A stretch of 64,000 nucleotides of DNA from an uncultured Roseovarius sp. (GCA_947499555.1 CANMOU010000001.1:310001-374000), one strand, 5' to 3'; counted from the first letter of the stretch, positions 17,683 to 26,312 are shown. Numbers and translations are program-made. Notes: a model not told the origin generated them from the letters alone.

Positions 17683-19533
17683 TTAATGCGGCTCCACAGC
17701 TTCCAGCCGTTCAAGTGCGGCTATCCAGAGCGCTTCGGCGCGATCCAGACCATCCATCACTTCGGCATATTTGCGCTGCCAGGCTTCCATGTCAGAGGCA
17801 TTGGCATCGTCATACATCGCCGGATCGGCAAGCTTGGCCGAGATGCGTTCGCGCATGTCGTTAAGCTTGTCGATGCGCGCCTCACAGGTCTTGACCTCTT
17901 TGCGCAAGGCAAGAAGCGCGTCACGTGACGGGCGTTTGGGTTTGATCGGCTGGGGCTTGGATTTGTCGGGCGGTTTTTGATCAAGCAGCATGGCGCGATA
18001 GCTTTGCAAATCCCCCTCATAGGGGTGGACTGTGCCATCCTGAACAAGCCAGAGCCGGTCCGCCACAAGGCTCAGCAAATGCATGTCATGGCTCACCAGA
18101 ACGATGGCACCGGTATAGGTTGTCAGGGCCTCGACCAAGGCTTCGCGGCTTTCGATATCTAGGTGGTTCGTGGGCTCGTCTAGGATAAGCATATGCGGCG
18201 CATCCAGCGTGGCCAGCATGAGGCTGAGCCGCGCCTTTTGTCCGCCCGAAAGTTGACCCACCTTGGTGTCGGCCTGATCCGCTCCGATGCCGAAGCCGCC
18301 CAGACGGGCGCGCAGTTTCGATTGCGCGTCTTCGTCGACATATCGCCGCAGATGATCCAACGGCGTTTCGTCAATCCGCAGCTCGTCCACCTGGTGTTGC
18401 GCGAAATACCCCACACGCAGCTTGTTGGCAGAATGTTTGCGCCCTTCAAGAACTTCGAGGCGGTCTGATAAGAGTTTGGAAAGAGTAGACTTTCCCTCCC
18501 CATTGCGGCCAAGAAGCGCGATCCGGTCATCCTGATCAATCCGCAGGTTCAGCTGGCGCAAGACGGGCGCACCATCATAGCCGGTGGCCACGCCTTCCAG
18601 CCGTAGGATTGGAGGCGAGAGCGCTTCGGGTTCGGGAAAGCTGAACCGGCGCAGCGCGGCTTCCTGCGGGCGCGCGATGGGCTTCATCCGCTCCAACGCC
18701 TTGATCCGGGACTGCGCCTGTTTGGCCTTGTCTGCCTTATAGCGGAACCGGTCGACATAGGATTGCAAATGCGCGCGCCGGGCCTGTTGTTTCTTGGCCT
18801 CTGCCTCTGCATTCGCAAGCCGCGCGGCGCGGGTTTCCGCGAAGGTATCATAGCCCCCCTGATAAAGCGTCAGCTTGCGGTCTTCGAGATGCAGGATCGC
18901 GCCGACAGCCCGGTTCAAAAGCCCGCGGTCATGGCTGATGACAATGACGGTGTGCGGATAGCGCGCAAGATAGGTCTCAAGCCAGAGCGCGCCTTCGAGA
19001 TCAAGATAGTTGGTCGGTTCATCGAGGAGCAGAAGATCAGGCGCGGTGAAAAGCACGGCGGCAAGCGCAACGCGCATCCGCCAGCCCCCCGAAAAGGCAG
19101 AGCAGGGCATCAGTTGCTCTGCATCGGTAAAGCCGAGGCCCTTCAGAATTGAGGCCGCACGCGCCTCGGCGCTCCAGGCGTCGATATCGGCCAGCCGGGT
19201 CTGAATATCGGCGATGCGGGTGGCGTCTGTCGCGGTTTCGGATTCGGCCAGCAGGCGCGCGCGTTCGGTGTCGGCGGCCAGAACCGTGTCTATGAGGGAC
19301 ACATCGCTTCCCGGCACCTCTTGGTCCACACCCCCGATCCGGGCGTGTGTGGGCAAGGAAATATCTCCGGTTTCGAGCGCAAGTTCGCCGCGTATCAGTC
19401 TGAAAAGCGTGGTCTTTCCGGTTCCATTGCGCCCCACAAGCCCAACCTTGTGACCCTCTGGGATTACAGCGGAGGCACTTTCGATCAATGGCCGGCCGGC
19501 CACCGCGTAGCTTATAGAGTCAAGCCTGAGCAT
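17683..19533 (-). CDS. ABC-F family ATP-binding protein
   Basis: A 616-residue soluble protein with two ABC domains and no membrane segments, which marks the ABC-F translation-factor class. Domain 1 has Walker A GRNGTGKTT, signature FSGGWRMRVALA and Walker B LLLLDEPTNYLD; domain 2 has GRNGEGKST, LSGGQKARLSL and LILDEPTNHLD. A charged linker (about residues 225-290) separates them, and the C-terminus is a predicted coiled coil (KEVKTCEARIDKLNDMRERI). The layout is closest to YheS/Uup-type factors that act on the ribosome, but the subfamily is an inference. It diverges from ndk. Confidence 0.9.
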   Translation of the reverse strand: MLRLDSISYAVAGRPLIESASAVIPEGHKVGLVGRNGTGKTTLFRLIRGELALETGDISLPTHARIGGVDQEVPGSDVSLIDTVLAADTERARLLAESETATDATRIADIQTRLADIDAWSAEARAASILKGLGFTDAEQLMPCSAFSGGWRMRVALAAVLFTAPDLLLLDEPTNYLDLEGALWLETYLARYPHTVIVISHDRGLLNRAVGAILHLEDRKLTLYQGGYDTFAETRAARLANAEAEAKKQQARRAHLQSYVDRFRYKADKAKQAQSRIKALERMKPIARPQEAALRRFSFPEPEALSPPILRLEGVATGYDGAPVLRQLNLRIDQDDRIALLGRNGEGKSTLSKLLSDRLEVLEGRKHSANKLRVGYFAQHQVDELRIDETPLDHLRRYVDEDAQSKLRARLGGFGIGADQADTKVGQLSGGQKARLSLMLATLDAPHMLILDEPTNHLDIESREALVEALTTYTGAIVLVSHDMHLLSLVADRLWLVQDGTVHPYEGDLQSYRAMLLDQKPPDKSKPQPIKPKRPSRDALLALRKEVKTCEARIDKLNDMRERISAKLADPAMYDDANASDMEAWQRKYAEVMDGLDRAEALWIAALERLEAVEPH

Positions 19534-19668
19534 GGCCCTTGGGTGCCCGATACGCGCCGGGGCGTCAATCGCCGCTTTTCAAAGCAGAAGACGCGTGTTA
19601 TCGGGGCGCAAATTCTATAGCGCGGGCGCGAGGCCTGTGCCGAAACCCTGACGAATAACGAGGATCTC

Positions 19669-20091
19669 ATGGCTGTCGAACGCACGCTCAGCATCATCAA
19701 ACCCGATGCCACCAAACGCAACCTGACTGGCAAGATCAATGCCAAATTCGAAGAGGCCGGTCTGCGCATCGTGGCGCAAAAGCGCATCCATCTGAGCAAG
19801 GCACAGGCCGGTGTGTTCTATGCCGTGCACGCGGAGCGTCCGTTCTACGACGAACTTTGCGAGTTTATGGCGTCTGAGCCGGTGGTTGTTCAGGTCCTGG
19901 AAGGTGAAGGCGCAATCGCGAAGAATCGCGACGTAATGGGCGCAACCAATCCGGCAGATGCTGCGCCGGGCACCATTCGTGCCGAATTTGCCGAAAGCGT
20001 CGGCGAGAATTCGGTCCACGGCTCGGATGCACCGGAAACCGCGGCGGTCGAAATCGCCTACTTCTTCTCGGGCCTCGAACTCGTCGGTTAA
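19669..20091 (+). CDS. ndk: Nucleoside diphosphate kinase
   Basis: A 140-residue Ndk that transfers the gamma-phosphate from ATP to nucleoside diphosphates. It has the N-terminal [18 protein letters not shown] and the active-site [12 protein letters not shown] with the phosphorylated His at 117. Length and motifs are complete. It stands alone, divergent from the ABC-F gene, with a good intrinsic terminator 25 bp after the stop. Confidence 0.97.
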   Translation: MAVERTLSIIKPDATKRNLTGKINAKFEEAGLRIVAQKRIHLSKAQAGVFYAVHAERPFYDELCEFMASEPVVVQVLEGEGAIAKNRDVMGATNPADAAPGTIRAEFAESVGENSVHGSDAPETAAVEIAYFFSGLELVG

Positions 20092-20115
20092 AGCCGATAG
20101 TCAGACCGATTTATG

Positions 20116-20150
20116 CGGCGCGTCCTGTTCGGGCGCGCCGTTTTTCTTTT
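20116..20150 (+). terminator. Intrinsic terminator of ndk
   Basis: Perfect 7-bp GC stem CGGCGCG (20116-20122) / CGCGCCG (20134-20140), loop of 11, followed directly by TTTTTCTTTT. It is placed 25 bp after the ndk stop and is a textbook Rho-independent terminator on the plus strand. Confidence 0.85.
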
Positions 20151-20517
20151 CGCTCTCAGAGAGATGCGAAATCTGTGAAAACCTGGCGTGAGATCACTTT
20201 GGGAGATGTCACAGGGGCGGGTTTCGGCGCGGATTCGGACGCGCCTTTCACTGGGGTTGAAGCTGAGACTGCCATTTGCCTGCACTTTCTGTCACCGACA
20301 CTACCGCCGGCATACAAAACACCGGGGTCTTAACGCCCCGCACGGCAAGGCTCTGCGCGAATTGTGGCCAAATTGGGGCAACCGTACGTTGCACATGGTA
20401 AGTGTTTTAAAAAAGCGATATATTTGCAGCACAGGCAACCGCACCTATCGGCGAAGGCTAACCCAAACGCATCGGCCGATCAGGTGCGACACAGATTCCC
20501 AGATTGAGTATGATTCA
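20151..20517. other. Intergenic region upstream of the XRE-cupin regulator
   Basis: A 367-bp stretch between the ndk terminator and the regulator start. The regulator's reading frame happens to be open back to 20188, but the upstream translation is Arg/Cys/His-rich and unlike the family, so I treat it as non-coding leader. A promoter must be here; the AT-rich TGTTTTAAAAAAGCGATATAT segment near 20401-20426 is a candidate location, but I cannot define a clean -35/-10 pair. Confidence 0.35.
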
Positions 20518-21150
20518 ATGTCAGCATCTTCTTTGAAGCAAGATCCGCATAAGCTGCGGGAAGTGAAAGAAAAACACCTTGAAACGGCGATTGGCCGAGC
20601 GGTGCGTGAATTTCGCAAGGGCCGCCACATGACGGTTGCGGATCTTGCGCAGGCGACGGGCCTTTCCGTGGGCATGTTGTCGAAGATCGAAAATGGCGTG
20701 ACCTCGTCCTCGCTGACCACGCTGCAGGTTTTATCTGCAGCGCTGAGCGTGCCGATCACCTCGTTTTTCCGCCGGTTTGAAGAAAGCCGTGAAGCCGTGC
20801 ATGTAAAGGCAGGCGAGGCGCTAGAGATTGAGCGGGAAGGCACACGCGCCGGGCATCATTACAATCTGCTGGGTCATATCGGAGCCAATAGCAGCGGTGT
20901 GGTGGTCGAGCCCTATCTGATTTCGCTCAATGAAGAATCAGATGTGTTTCCCACCTTTCAACATGAAGGCATCGAATTGCTCTACATGCTGGAGGGGGAG
21001 GTGATGTATCGGCATGGAGATGAGAATTTCCACCTAAGACCCGGTGACAGCCTGTTTTTCGACGCCGATGCGCCGCATGGCCCGGAAGAACTTTTGCAGC
21101 TTCCAGCGCGATATCTATCAGTCATTTCTTATCCACAAGGCAATGGATAG
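20518..21150 (+). CDS. XRE-family transcriptional regulator with C-terminal cupin domain
   Basis: A 210-residue regulator. It has an N-terminal helix-turn-helix (IGRAVREFRKGRHMTVADLAQATGLSVGMLSKIENG, roughly residues 23-60) followed by a cupin sensor domain (residues 120-205) with EGIELLYMLEGEVMYRHGDENFHLRPGDSLFFDADAPHG. This class usually binds a small metabolite in the cupin and controls adjacent amine, amino-acid or polyamine genes. It lies 88 bp upstream of the glxB-type operon on the same strand, with a perfect palindrome directly after its stop codon, so it is the obvious candidate regulator of that operon. No strong Shine-Dalgarno is seen before the ATG at 20518. Confidence 0.88.
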   Translation: MSASSLKQDPHKLREVKEKHLETAIGRAVREFRKGRHMTVADLAQATGLSVGMLSKIENGVTSSSLTTLQVLSAALSVPITSFFRRFEESREAVHVKAGEALEIEREGTRAGHHYNLLGHIGANSSGVVVEPYLISLNEESDVFPTFQHEGIELLYMLEGEVMYRHGDENFHLRPGDSLFFDADAPHGPEELLQLPARYLSVISYPQGNG

Positions 21151-21171
21151 AATATTCCTAATGTGAATATT
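21151..21171. promoter_or_regulatory. Perfect palindrome between the XRE-cupin gene and glxB (candidate operator)
   Basis: AATATTC (21151-21157) and GAATATT (21165-21171) form a perfect 7+7 inverted repeat around a 7-bp spacer, starting on the base after the regulator stop and 67 bp before the glxB ATG. Half-site geometry (14-bp centre to centre) is awkward for one helical turn but fits a dimeric regulator. The regulator assignment is inference from adjacency. Confidence 0.5.
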
Positions 21172-21238
21172 AAATTCTTGTATTGAAACTCACCGCAAAG
21201 GCAATTAGCCTGTCGGGGAGACGCATTTGGAGGCGCTT

Positions 21239-22132
21239 ATGTGCGGAATCGTCGGACTTTTTCTGAAAGATAAGGCGCTAGAGCCAAAACTCGGCGCGAT
21301 GCTGACGGATATGCTGATCACCATGTCCGATCGCGGGCCGGACAGTGCGGGCATTGCTGTCTATGGCACCGACAACGAAGGGCGCGCCAAGCTGACATTG
21401 CAGGCCGCCGATCCTTCGGTTTTTTCCGGTCTCGCGGGCGAGATCGAAGACGAAACCGGGGTGCCGGTGACCCTGCGCCTGATCGATACCCATGCGGTGG
21501 TTGATCTACCAGAAGAGAAGATGGCCGAGGTGCGAAAGACCATCAGGTCCCTGCGGTCCGATATCAGGGTGATGAGTGCCGGAGAAATGATTGAAATTTA
21601 TAAAGAAGTTGGTCTTCCTGGCGATGTCGCCAAGCGCTTTGACATCCCAGAACTCACCGGCACGCATGGCATTGGCCACACCCGGATGGCTACCGAAAGC
21701 GCTGTAACCACCTTGGGTGCGCATCCGTTTTCCACCGGCGCGGATCAGTGCCTCGTGCATAACGGGTCGCTCAGCAACCATAATTCGCTGCGCCGCAAGC
21801 TTGCGCGCGAAGGGGTATCGGTCGAGACGGAAAACGACACCGAAGTGGCCGCCGCCTACCTGACATGGAAAATGCAGGAAGGGGCCACTCTGGGTGAGGC
21901 GCTGGAGGCAGGGATCGATGATCTTGACGGCTTCTACACTTTTGTCGTGGGCACCAAGGACGGGTTCGGCGTTGTGCGCGATCCGATTGCCTGCAAACCC
22001 GCCGTGATGGCCGAGACGGATCAATATGTGGCCTTTGGCAGCGAATACCGAGCGCTTGTGAACCTGCCCGGCATTGAAGACGCCAAAGTGTGGGAGCCCG
22101 AGCCCGCCACCGTATACTTCTGGAATCACTAA
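21239..22132 (+). CDS. glxB: Class II glutamine amidotransferase, GlxB/MgsA type (split glutamate-synthase subunit)
   Basis: A 297-residue Ntn-type glutaminase. Choosing 21239 puts the catalytic Cys at position 2 (MCGIVGLFLKD), with GGAGG-like TTGGAGG just upstream, and excludes four residues of a longer frame. Further glutaminase motifs are SDRGPDSAGIAV, GIGHTRMATES, HPFSTG and LVHNGSLSNHNSLRRKL. It corresponds to the N-terminal amidotransferase domain of glutamate synthase, here a separate protein. Together with the next two genes it matches glxBCD of rhizobia or mgsABC, the N-methylglutamate synthase of methylamine users. Which applies cannot be decided from sequence alone. Confidence 0.85.
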   Translation: MCGIVGLFLKDKALEPKLGAMLTDMLITMSDRGPDSAGIAVYGTDNEGRAKLTLQAADPSVFSGLAGEIEDETGVPVTLRLIDTHAVVDLPEEKMAEVRKTIRSLRSDIRVMSAGEMIEIYKEVGLPGDVAKRFDIPELTGTHGIGHTRMATESAVTTLGAHPFSTGADQCLVHNGSLSNHNSLRRKLAREGVSVETENDTEVAAAYLTWKMQEGATLGEALEAGIDDLDGFYTFVVGTKDGFGVVRDPIACKPAVMAETDQYVAFGSEYRALVNLPGIEDAKVWEPEPATVYFWNH

Positions 22133-22133
22133 G

Positions 22134-22811
22134 ATGCAGACATTTGACTTAGAGGCCAATGGTTTGCGCGCGCTAAATGAAACGCTGCAAGCGCAGACAA
22201 ACACCACGAATGAAACAGCCTGGGATGTTGTTAATCCACGCGGGAGCCACGCGATTGCGGTTGGATTGGACGCGCCTATCGAGGTGACGGTGAATGGCTC
22301 AACGGGCTATTACTGCGCGGGTATGAACCAACAGGCGACCGTACATGTGAAGGGCAATGTCGGTCCCGGCGTGGCCGAGAACATGATGAGCGGCAAGGTT
22401 GTGGTTGAAGGCGACGCGAGCCAATATGCAGGCGCTACGGGACATGGCGGGCTTCTGGTGATCAAGGGTAATGCGTCGTCCCGATGCGGTATCTCGATGA
22501 AGGGCATCGATATCGTCGTGGGCGGCAATGTCGGACATATGTCGGCCTTCATGGCGCAGGCCGGGCATCTGGTGGTCTGCGGCGATGCGGGCGATGCACT
22601 TGGCGACTCTATTTATGAAGCGAAGCTTTTTGTCCGGGGATCGGTAAAATCCCTTGGAGCGGATTGTGTGGAGAAGGAAATGCGGCCAGAGCATATCGCC
22701 AAGCTGACGGAACTGCTGTCCGAAGCTGGGATCGATGCCGATCCGGCGGAGTTCAAACGCTATGGCTCTGCCAGGCAGCTCTACAGTTTCAACATCGATA
22801 ACGCGTATTGA
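22134..22811 (+). CDS. glxC: GXGXG-motif protein GlxC/MgsB (glutamate-synthase C-terminal-domain homologue)
   Basis: A 225-residue right-handed beta-helix protein. It has repeated G-X-X-G-X-X-X-G elements (VKGNVGPGVAENMMSGKVVVEG, YAGATGHGGLLVIKGNAS, VVGGNVGHMSAFMAQAGHLVV) typical of the gltB C-terminal domain, found here as a stand-alone subunit. It is thought to have a structural role in bringing the amidotransferase and FMN subunits together. The ATG at 22134 lies one base after the glxB stop, so the genes are translationally linked. Confidence 0.85.
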   Translation: MQTFDLEANGLRALNETLQAQTNTTNETAWDVVNPRGSHAIAVGLDAPIEVTVNGSTGYYCAGMNQQATVHVKGNVGPGVAENMMSGKVVVEGDASQYAGATGHGGLLVIKGNASSRCGISMKGIDIVVGGNVGHMSAFMAQAGHLVVCGDAGDALGDSIYEAKLFVRGSVKSLGADCVEKEMRPEHIAKLTELLSEAGIDADPAEFKRYGSARQLYSFNIDNAY

Positions 22812-22823
22812 GGAAGGGCGATC

Positions 22824-24161
22824 ATGGCCAAGGATGACAAGACCGCGCCACAGACTTTACCGCGTTATTCCAATACGTTCACACCCGAAGTGAACGCAGA
22901 AATCCGCCGTGCGGCGGCCACGGGCATCTATGACATTCGCGGTGGCGGGGCCAAACGCAAAGTGCCGCATTTCGATGATCTGGTGTTTCTGGGCGCGTCC
23001 ATGTCGCGCTATCCGCTGGAAGGCTATCGCGAGCGGTGCGATACCAATGTGGTTTTGGGCACGCGCTTTGCCAAAAAGCCGATTGAGCTGAAGATTCCGA
23101 TCACGATTGCAGGAATGAGTTTTGGCGCCCTCAGCGCGCAGGCCAAGGAAGCTTTGGGTCGGGGGGCGACCATGGCGGGCACCTCGACCACCACCGGCGA
23201 TGGCGGCATGACACCCGAGGAACGCGGGCAATCCGAGCGTTTGGTCTATCAATACCTGCCAAGCCGTTATGGCATGAACCCTGTCGACTTGCGCAAGGCA
23301 GACGCCATTGAAGTGGTCGTGGGGCAGGGCGCCAAGCCCGGCGGCGGCGGCATGCTACTTGGACAAAAGATCTCCGACCGCGTGGCCGAGATGCGCACGC
23401 TGCCCAAGGGGATTGATCAGCGCTCGGCCTGTCGGCATCCCGACTGGACCGGCCCGGATGATCTTGAAATCAAGATCCTCGAACTGCGCGAGATCACGGG
23501 TTGGGAAAAGCCGATCTACGTCAAAGTTGGTGCCGCGCGTCCCTTCTTTGACACCACGCTGGCGGTGAAGGCGGGCGCTGATGTTGTGGTCATCGACGGC
23601 ATGCAGGGCGGGACGGCGGCGACGCAGGATGTGTTCATCGAACATGTGGGCATACCGACGCTGGCCTGTATTCGAGAGGCTGTAGCGGCGCTGCAGGAAC
23701 TCAACATGCACCGCGAAGTGCAGCTCATCGTCTCGGGTGGAATTCGCTCGGGTGCCGATGTGGCCAAAGCGCTCGCGCTTGGAGCGGACGCTGTGAGCAT
23801 TGGCACGGCGGCGATGATCGCGATTGGCGACAACGATCCCAAATGGGAGGCCGAATATCAGGCGCTTGGCAGCACGGCAGGTGCCTATGATGACTGGCAC
23901 GAAGGGCGCGATCCAGCGGGGATTTCAACGCAGGACCCGGAATTGGCCAAACGGCTTGACCCGGTAGAAGCGGGGCGCAGGCTTAACAACTACCTCAAAG
24001 TCATGACACTCGAGGCGCAGACGCTTGCGCGGGCTTGTGGCAAGAACCACGTCAACAACCTTGAACCCGAGGACCTGCAGGCGCTCACTGTTGAGGCGGC
24101 GGCGATGGCCAAAGTGCCACTGGCCGGAACCTCCTGGATTCCGGGGCAAGGCGGGATGTGA
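22824..24161 (+). CDS. glxD: FMN-binding glutamate-synthase-family protein GlxD/MgsC
   Basis: A 445-residue TIM-barrel subunit homologous to the FMN/synthase domain of glutamate synthase. Conserved elements are ITIAGMSFGALSAQAKEALGRGA, VGQGAKPGGGGMLLGQKIS, PIYVKVGA, VVVIDGMQGGTAATQDVF and VSGGIRSGADVAKALALGADAVSIGTA. It should transfer the amide-derived ammonia, or an amine, onto 2-oxoglutarate using reduced FMN. GAAGGGCG precedes the ATG. With GlxB and GlxC it reconstitutes a full glutamate-synthase-like enzyme from three polypeptides. The N-methylglutamate synthase alternative is favoured if the downstream synthetase is GmaS. Confidence 0.86.
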   Translation: MAKDDKTAPQTLPRYSNTFTPEVNAEIRRAAATGIYDIRGGGAKRKVPHFDDLVFLGASMSRYPLEGYRERCDTNVVLGTRFAKKPIELKIPITIAGMSFGALSAQAKEALGRGATMAGTSTTTGDGGMTPEERGQSERLVYQYLPSRYGMNPVDLRKADAIEVVVGQGAKPGGGGMLLGQKISDRVAEMRTLPKGIDQRSACRHPDWTGPDDLEIKILELREITGWEKPIYVKVGAARPFFDTTLAVKAGADVVVIDGMQGGTAATQDVFIEHVGIPTLACIREAVAALQELNMHREVQLIVSGGIRSGADVAKALALGADAVSIGTAAMIAIGDNDPKWEAEYQALGSTAGAYDDWHEGRDPAGISTQDPELAKRLDPVEAGRRLNNYLKVMTLEAQTLARACGKNHVNNLEPEDLQALTVEAAAMAKVPLAGTSWIPGQGGM

Positions 24162-24415
24162 TGGCGCATTACATGGTCCTCGAGCGTTTCAGGGCAGGGC
24201 ACTCGGCCCATGTCTACGCTCGGTTCCATGAAAAAGGGCGTCTGCTGCCCGAAGGACTGCACTATATCGACAGCTGGCTCAGCGCGAATGATGATGTTTG
24301 CTACCAGCTGATGGAGACAGAGGTGCCTGAAACCTTTGACAGCTGGATCGCGAATTGGGACGATCTTGTCGAGTTTGAGATCATTGAATTGAAAGAAAAA
24401 CCAACCGGGAGATAA
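24161..24415 (+). CDS. Small DUF3303-like protein
   Basis: An 84-residue soluble protein (MAHYMVLERFRAGHSAHVYARFHEKGRLLPEGLHYIDSWL in its N-terminal half, used in pieces here). It is aromatic-rich and resembles DUF3303, a small family with a ferredoxin-like fold whose function I do not know. The start overlaps the glxD stop as TGATG, and the stop is 2 bp before the next ATG, so it is embedded in the operon and may be an accessory factor for these enzymes (inference). Confidence 0.7.
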   Translation: MAHYMVLERFRAGHSAHVYARFHEKGRLLPEGLHYIDSWLSANDDVCYQLMETEVPETFDSWIANWDDLVEFEIIELKEKPTGR

Positions 24416-24417
24416 CC

Positions 24418-25752
24418 ATGGCAGAAGACCTGGCCAAATTCGCCGAAAAGAACGGCGTGAAGTATTTCATGATTTCCTTCACAGACCTCTTTGGCGGGCA
24501 ACGCGCCAAGCTTGTACCGGCGCAGGCCATTGCCGACATGCAGAAAGAAGGGGCCGGGTTTGCGGGCTTTGCCACATGGCTTGATATGACGCCTGCGCAT
24601 CCCGACATGCTGGCCGTGCCGGACCCAAGCTCGGTCATTCAACTGCCGTGGAAACCCGAAGTGGCCTGGGTCGCCGCGAACCCGGTGATGGAAGACGCAG
24701 AAGTGGCGCAGGCCCCGCGCAATGTGCTGCGTCGGCTGATCAAGGAAGCCGCAGATGAGGGGTTGCACGTGAAAACCGGCATCGAGGCAGAATACTTTCT
24801 GCTGACACCTGATGGCTCAGCGCTATCAGATGAATTTGATACCGCCGAAAAGCCTTGTTATGACCAGCAGGCAGTGATGCGCCGCTATGATGTGGTGCGT
24901 GAGATTTGTGATTACATGCTCGATCTGGGCTGGGGGCCGTATCAGAACGACCATGAGGATGCGAATGGTCAGTTCGAGATGAACTGGGAATTCGACGACA
25001 GCCTGCGCACCGCCGACAAGCATTCCTTCTTCAAGTTCATGACCAAATCTGTCGCCGAGAAACACGGGTTTCGCGCGACGTTCATGCCGAAACCGGTCGA
25101 AGGGCTCACCGGCAATGGCTGTCACGCGCATATCTCGGTCTGGGATGCGCCAGGGGACAAGGCCAAGACCAATGTCTTTGCCACCAAATCCACCACCGGC
25201 AGTCAGACCGCCGAGCTGGGCCTTTCAGATCAGGGTGCGCATTTCCTTGGCGGAATCATGAAGCACGCCAGCGCCCTGGCCGCGATCACCAACCCGACGG
25301 TCAACAGCTACAAACGCATCAACGCGCCCCGCACCATGTCTGGCGCCACATGGGCACCCAACACCGTCACTTGGACCGGCAACAACCGCACGCATATGGT
25401 ACGTGTGCCGGGACCGGGTCGGTTTGAGCTGCGCTTGCCGGATGGGGCGGCAAACCCCTATCTTTTGCAGGCGGTGATCATCGCAGCCGGGCTGAGCGGC
25501 ATCCGCTCAAAGGCCGATCCGGGCAAACGCCATGACATCGACATGTATGCCGAAGGACATAAGGTGCGCGGTGCGCCCAAACTGCCGCTGAACATGCTCG
25601 ATGCGATCCGGACCTACGACAAGGATAAGGAACTCAAGTCCATGCTGGGGGATGAATTTTCTGCCGCGTATGTCAAAATGAAAATGCAGGAATGGAACTC
25701 CTTTACCGCGCATTTCAGCCAGTGGGAAAAGGACAATACGCTGGATATTTAA
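24418..25752 (+). CDS. glnT: Type III glutamine synthetase / gamma-glutamylmethylamide synthetase
   Basis: A 444-residue glutamine-synthetase-fold enzyme. It has GIEAEYFLLTPDG (metal ligands), NDHEDANGQFEMNWEFDD, NGCHAHISVWD, the KRINAPRTMSG and NRTHMVRVPGPGRFELRLPDGAANPYL segments around the ATP/glutamate site. It ligates ammonia, or in the GmaS branch methylamine, to glutamate with ATP. Length and the glxBCD/mgsABC context suit either GlnT or GmaS; the mgdABCD genes that complete the N-methylglutamate pathway are not in the window. GGGAG precedes the ATG. The stop shares four bases (TTAA) with the convergent GNAT gene. Confidence 0.82.
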   Translation: MAEDLAKFAEKNGVKYFMISFTDLFGGQRAKLVPAQAIADMQKEGAGFAGFATWLDMTPAHPDMLAVPDPSSVIQLPWKPEVAWVAANPVMEDAEVAQAPRNVLRRLIKEAADEGLHVKTGIEAEYFLLTPDGSALSDEFDTAEKPCYDQQAVMRRYDVVREICDYMLDLGWGPYQNDHEDANGQFEMNWEFDDSLRTADKHSFFKFMTKSVAEKHGFRATFMPKPVEGLTGNGCHAHISVWDAPGDKAKTNVFATKSTTGSQTAELGLSDQGAHFLGGIMKHASALAAITNPTVNSYKRINAPRTMSGATWAPNTVTWTGNNRTHMVRVPGPGRFELRLPDGAANPYLLQAVIIAAGLSGIRSKADPGKRHDIDMYAEGHKVRGAPKLPLNMLDAIRTYDKDKELKSMLGDEFSAAYVKMKMQEWNSFTAHFSQWEKDNTLDI

Positions 25753-26252
25753 TCCAGCTCCATTTCCATGAATACGACCTTGCCTTCATGTTCGGGGGCA
25801 AGGTCAATGCGCGGCGGCACATATGTGAACCCCACTTTTTCGTAAAGGCGCTGCGCGGCTTTGAATGTGTGGAACGTATCCAGGATCACCTTGGAATAAC
25901 CTTGCGCCCTCACCATCGACAGCAGCTTTGCAATCATCTTGTCGCCCAGTTGTAGCCCGCGAAATTCGGGCCGCACATACATGCGTTTGATCTCGCAAAG
26001 CATCGCATCATGACCGAAGAAGGCGACGCAGCCTGCGGGTTTCTCCTCAACGCTGGCCAGAAGAAAACCGCCCGTAGGCGGAGCATATATGCCGGGCAAT
26101 TGCGCCAGTTGATCCTCCAGCCCGGTAAAGGCATGCGCCTCTCCGGCATTTGGATCTTGGGTCAGCGAAAAAGCAAATAGGTCGCGCACCAGATCGCGCA
26201 CGGCATCGATCTCTGATCGTGTTTCGATCTGCTTGATGGTGATTAGAGGCAT
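25749..26252 (-). CDS. GNAT-family N-acetyltransferase
   Basis: A 167-residue GNAT protein. The acetyl-CoA-binding motif A is IKRMYVRPEFRGLQLGDKMIAKLL, and motif B ends in FKAAQRLYEKVGFTYVPP. The start at 26252 (MPLITIK) is preferred; an upstream in-frame ATG at 26285 adds 11 non-family residues. It is convergent with the glnT-type gene and overlaps its stop codon. The acceptor substrate is unknown. It diverges from the TAXI transporter gene across 115 bp. Confidence 0.85.
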   Translation of the reverse strand: MPLITIKQIETRSEIDAVRDLVRDLFAFSLTQDPNAGEAHAFTGLEDQLAQLPGIYAPPTGGFLLASVEEKPAGCVAFFGHDAMLCEIKRMYVRPEFRGLQLGDKMIAKLLSMVRAQGYSKVILDTFHTFKAAQRLYEKVGFTYVPPRIDLAPEHEGKVVFMEMELD

Positions 26253-26312
26253 GAAGCAAGACCTTGCTGGGATGACCTGCGGCATCGCCTAATTTTAGAG
26301 TAGTGTGCAGCA

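Noticed and set aside
20188-20517. N-terminal extension of the XRE-cupin frame
   Set aside because: The upstream 110 codons translate to Arg/His/Cys-rich sequence without family resemblance; the ATG at 20518 gives a normal regulator length.
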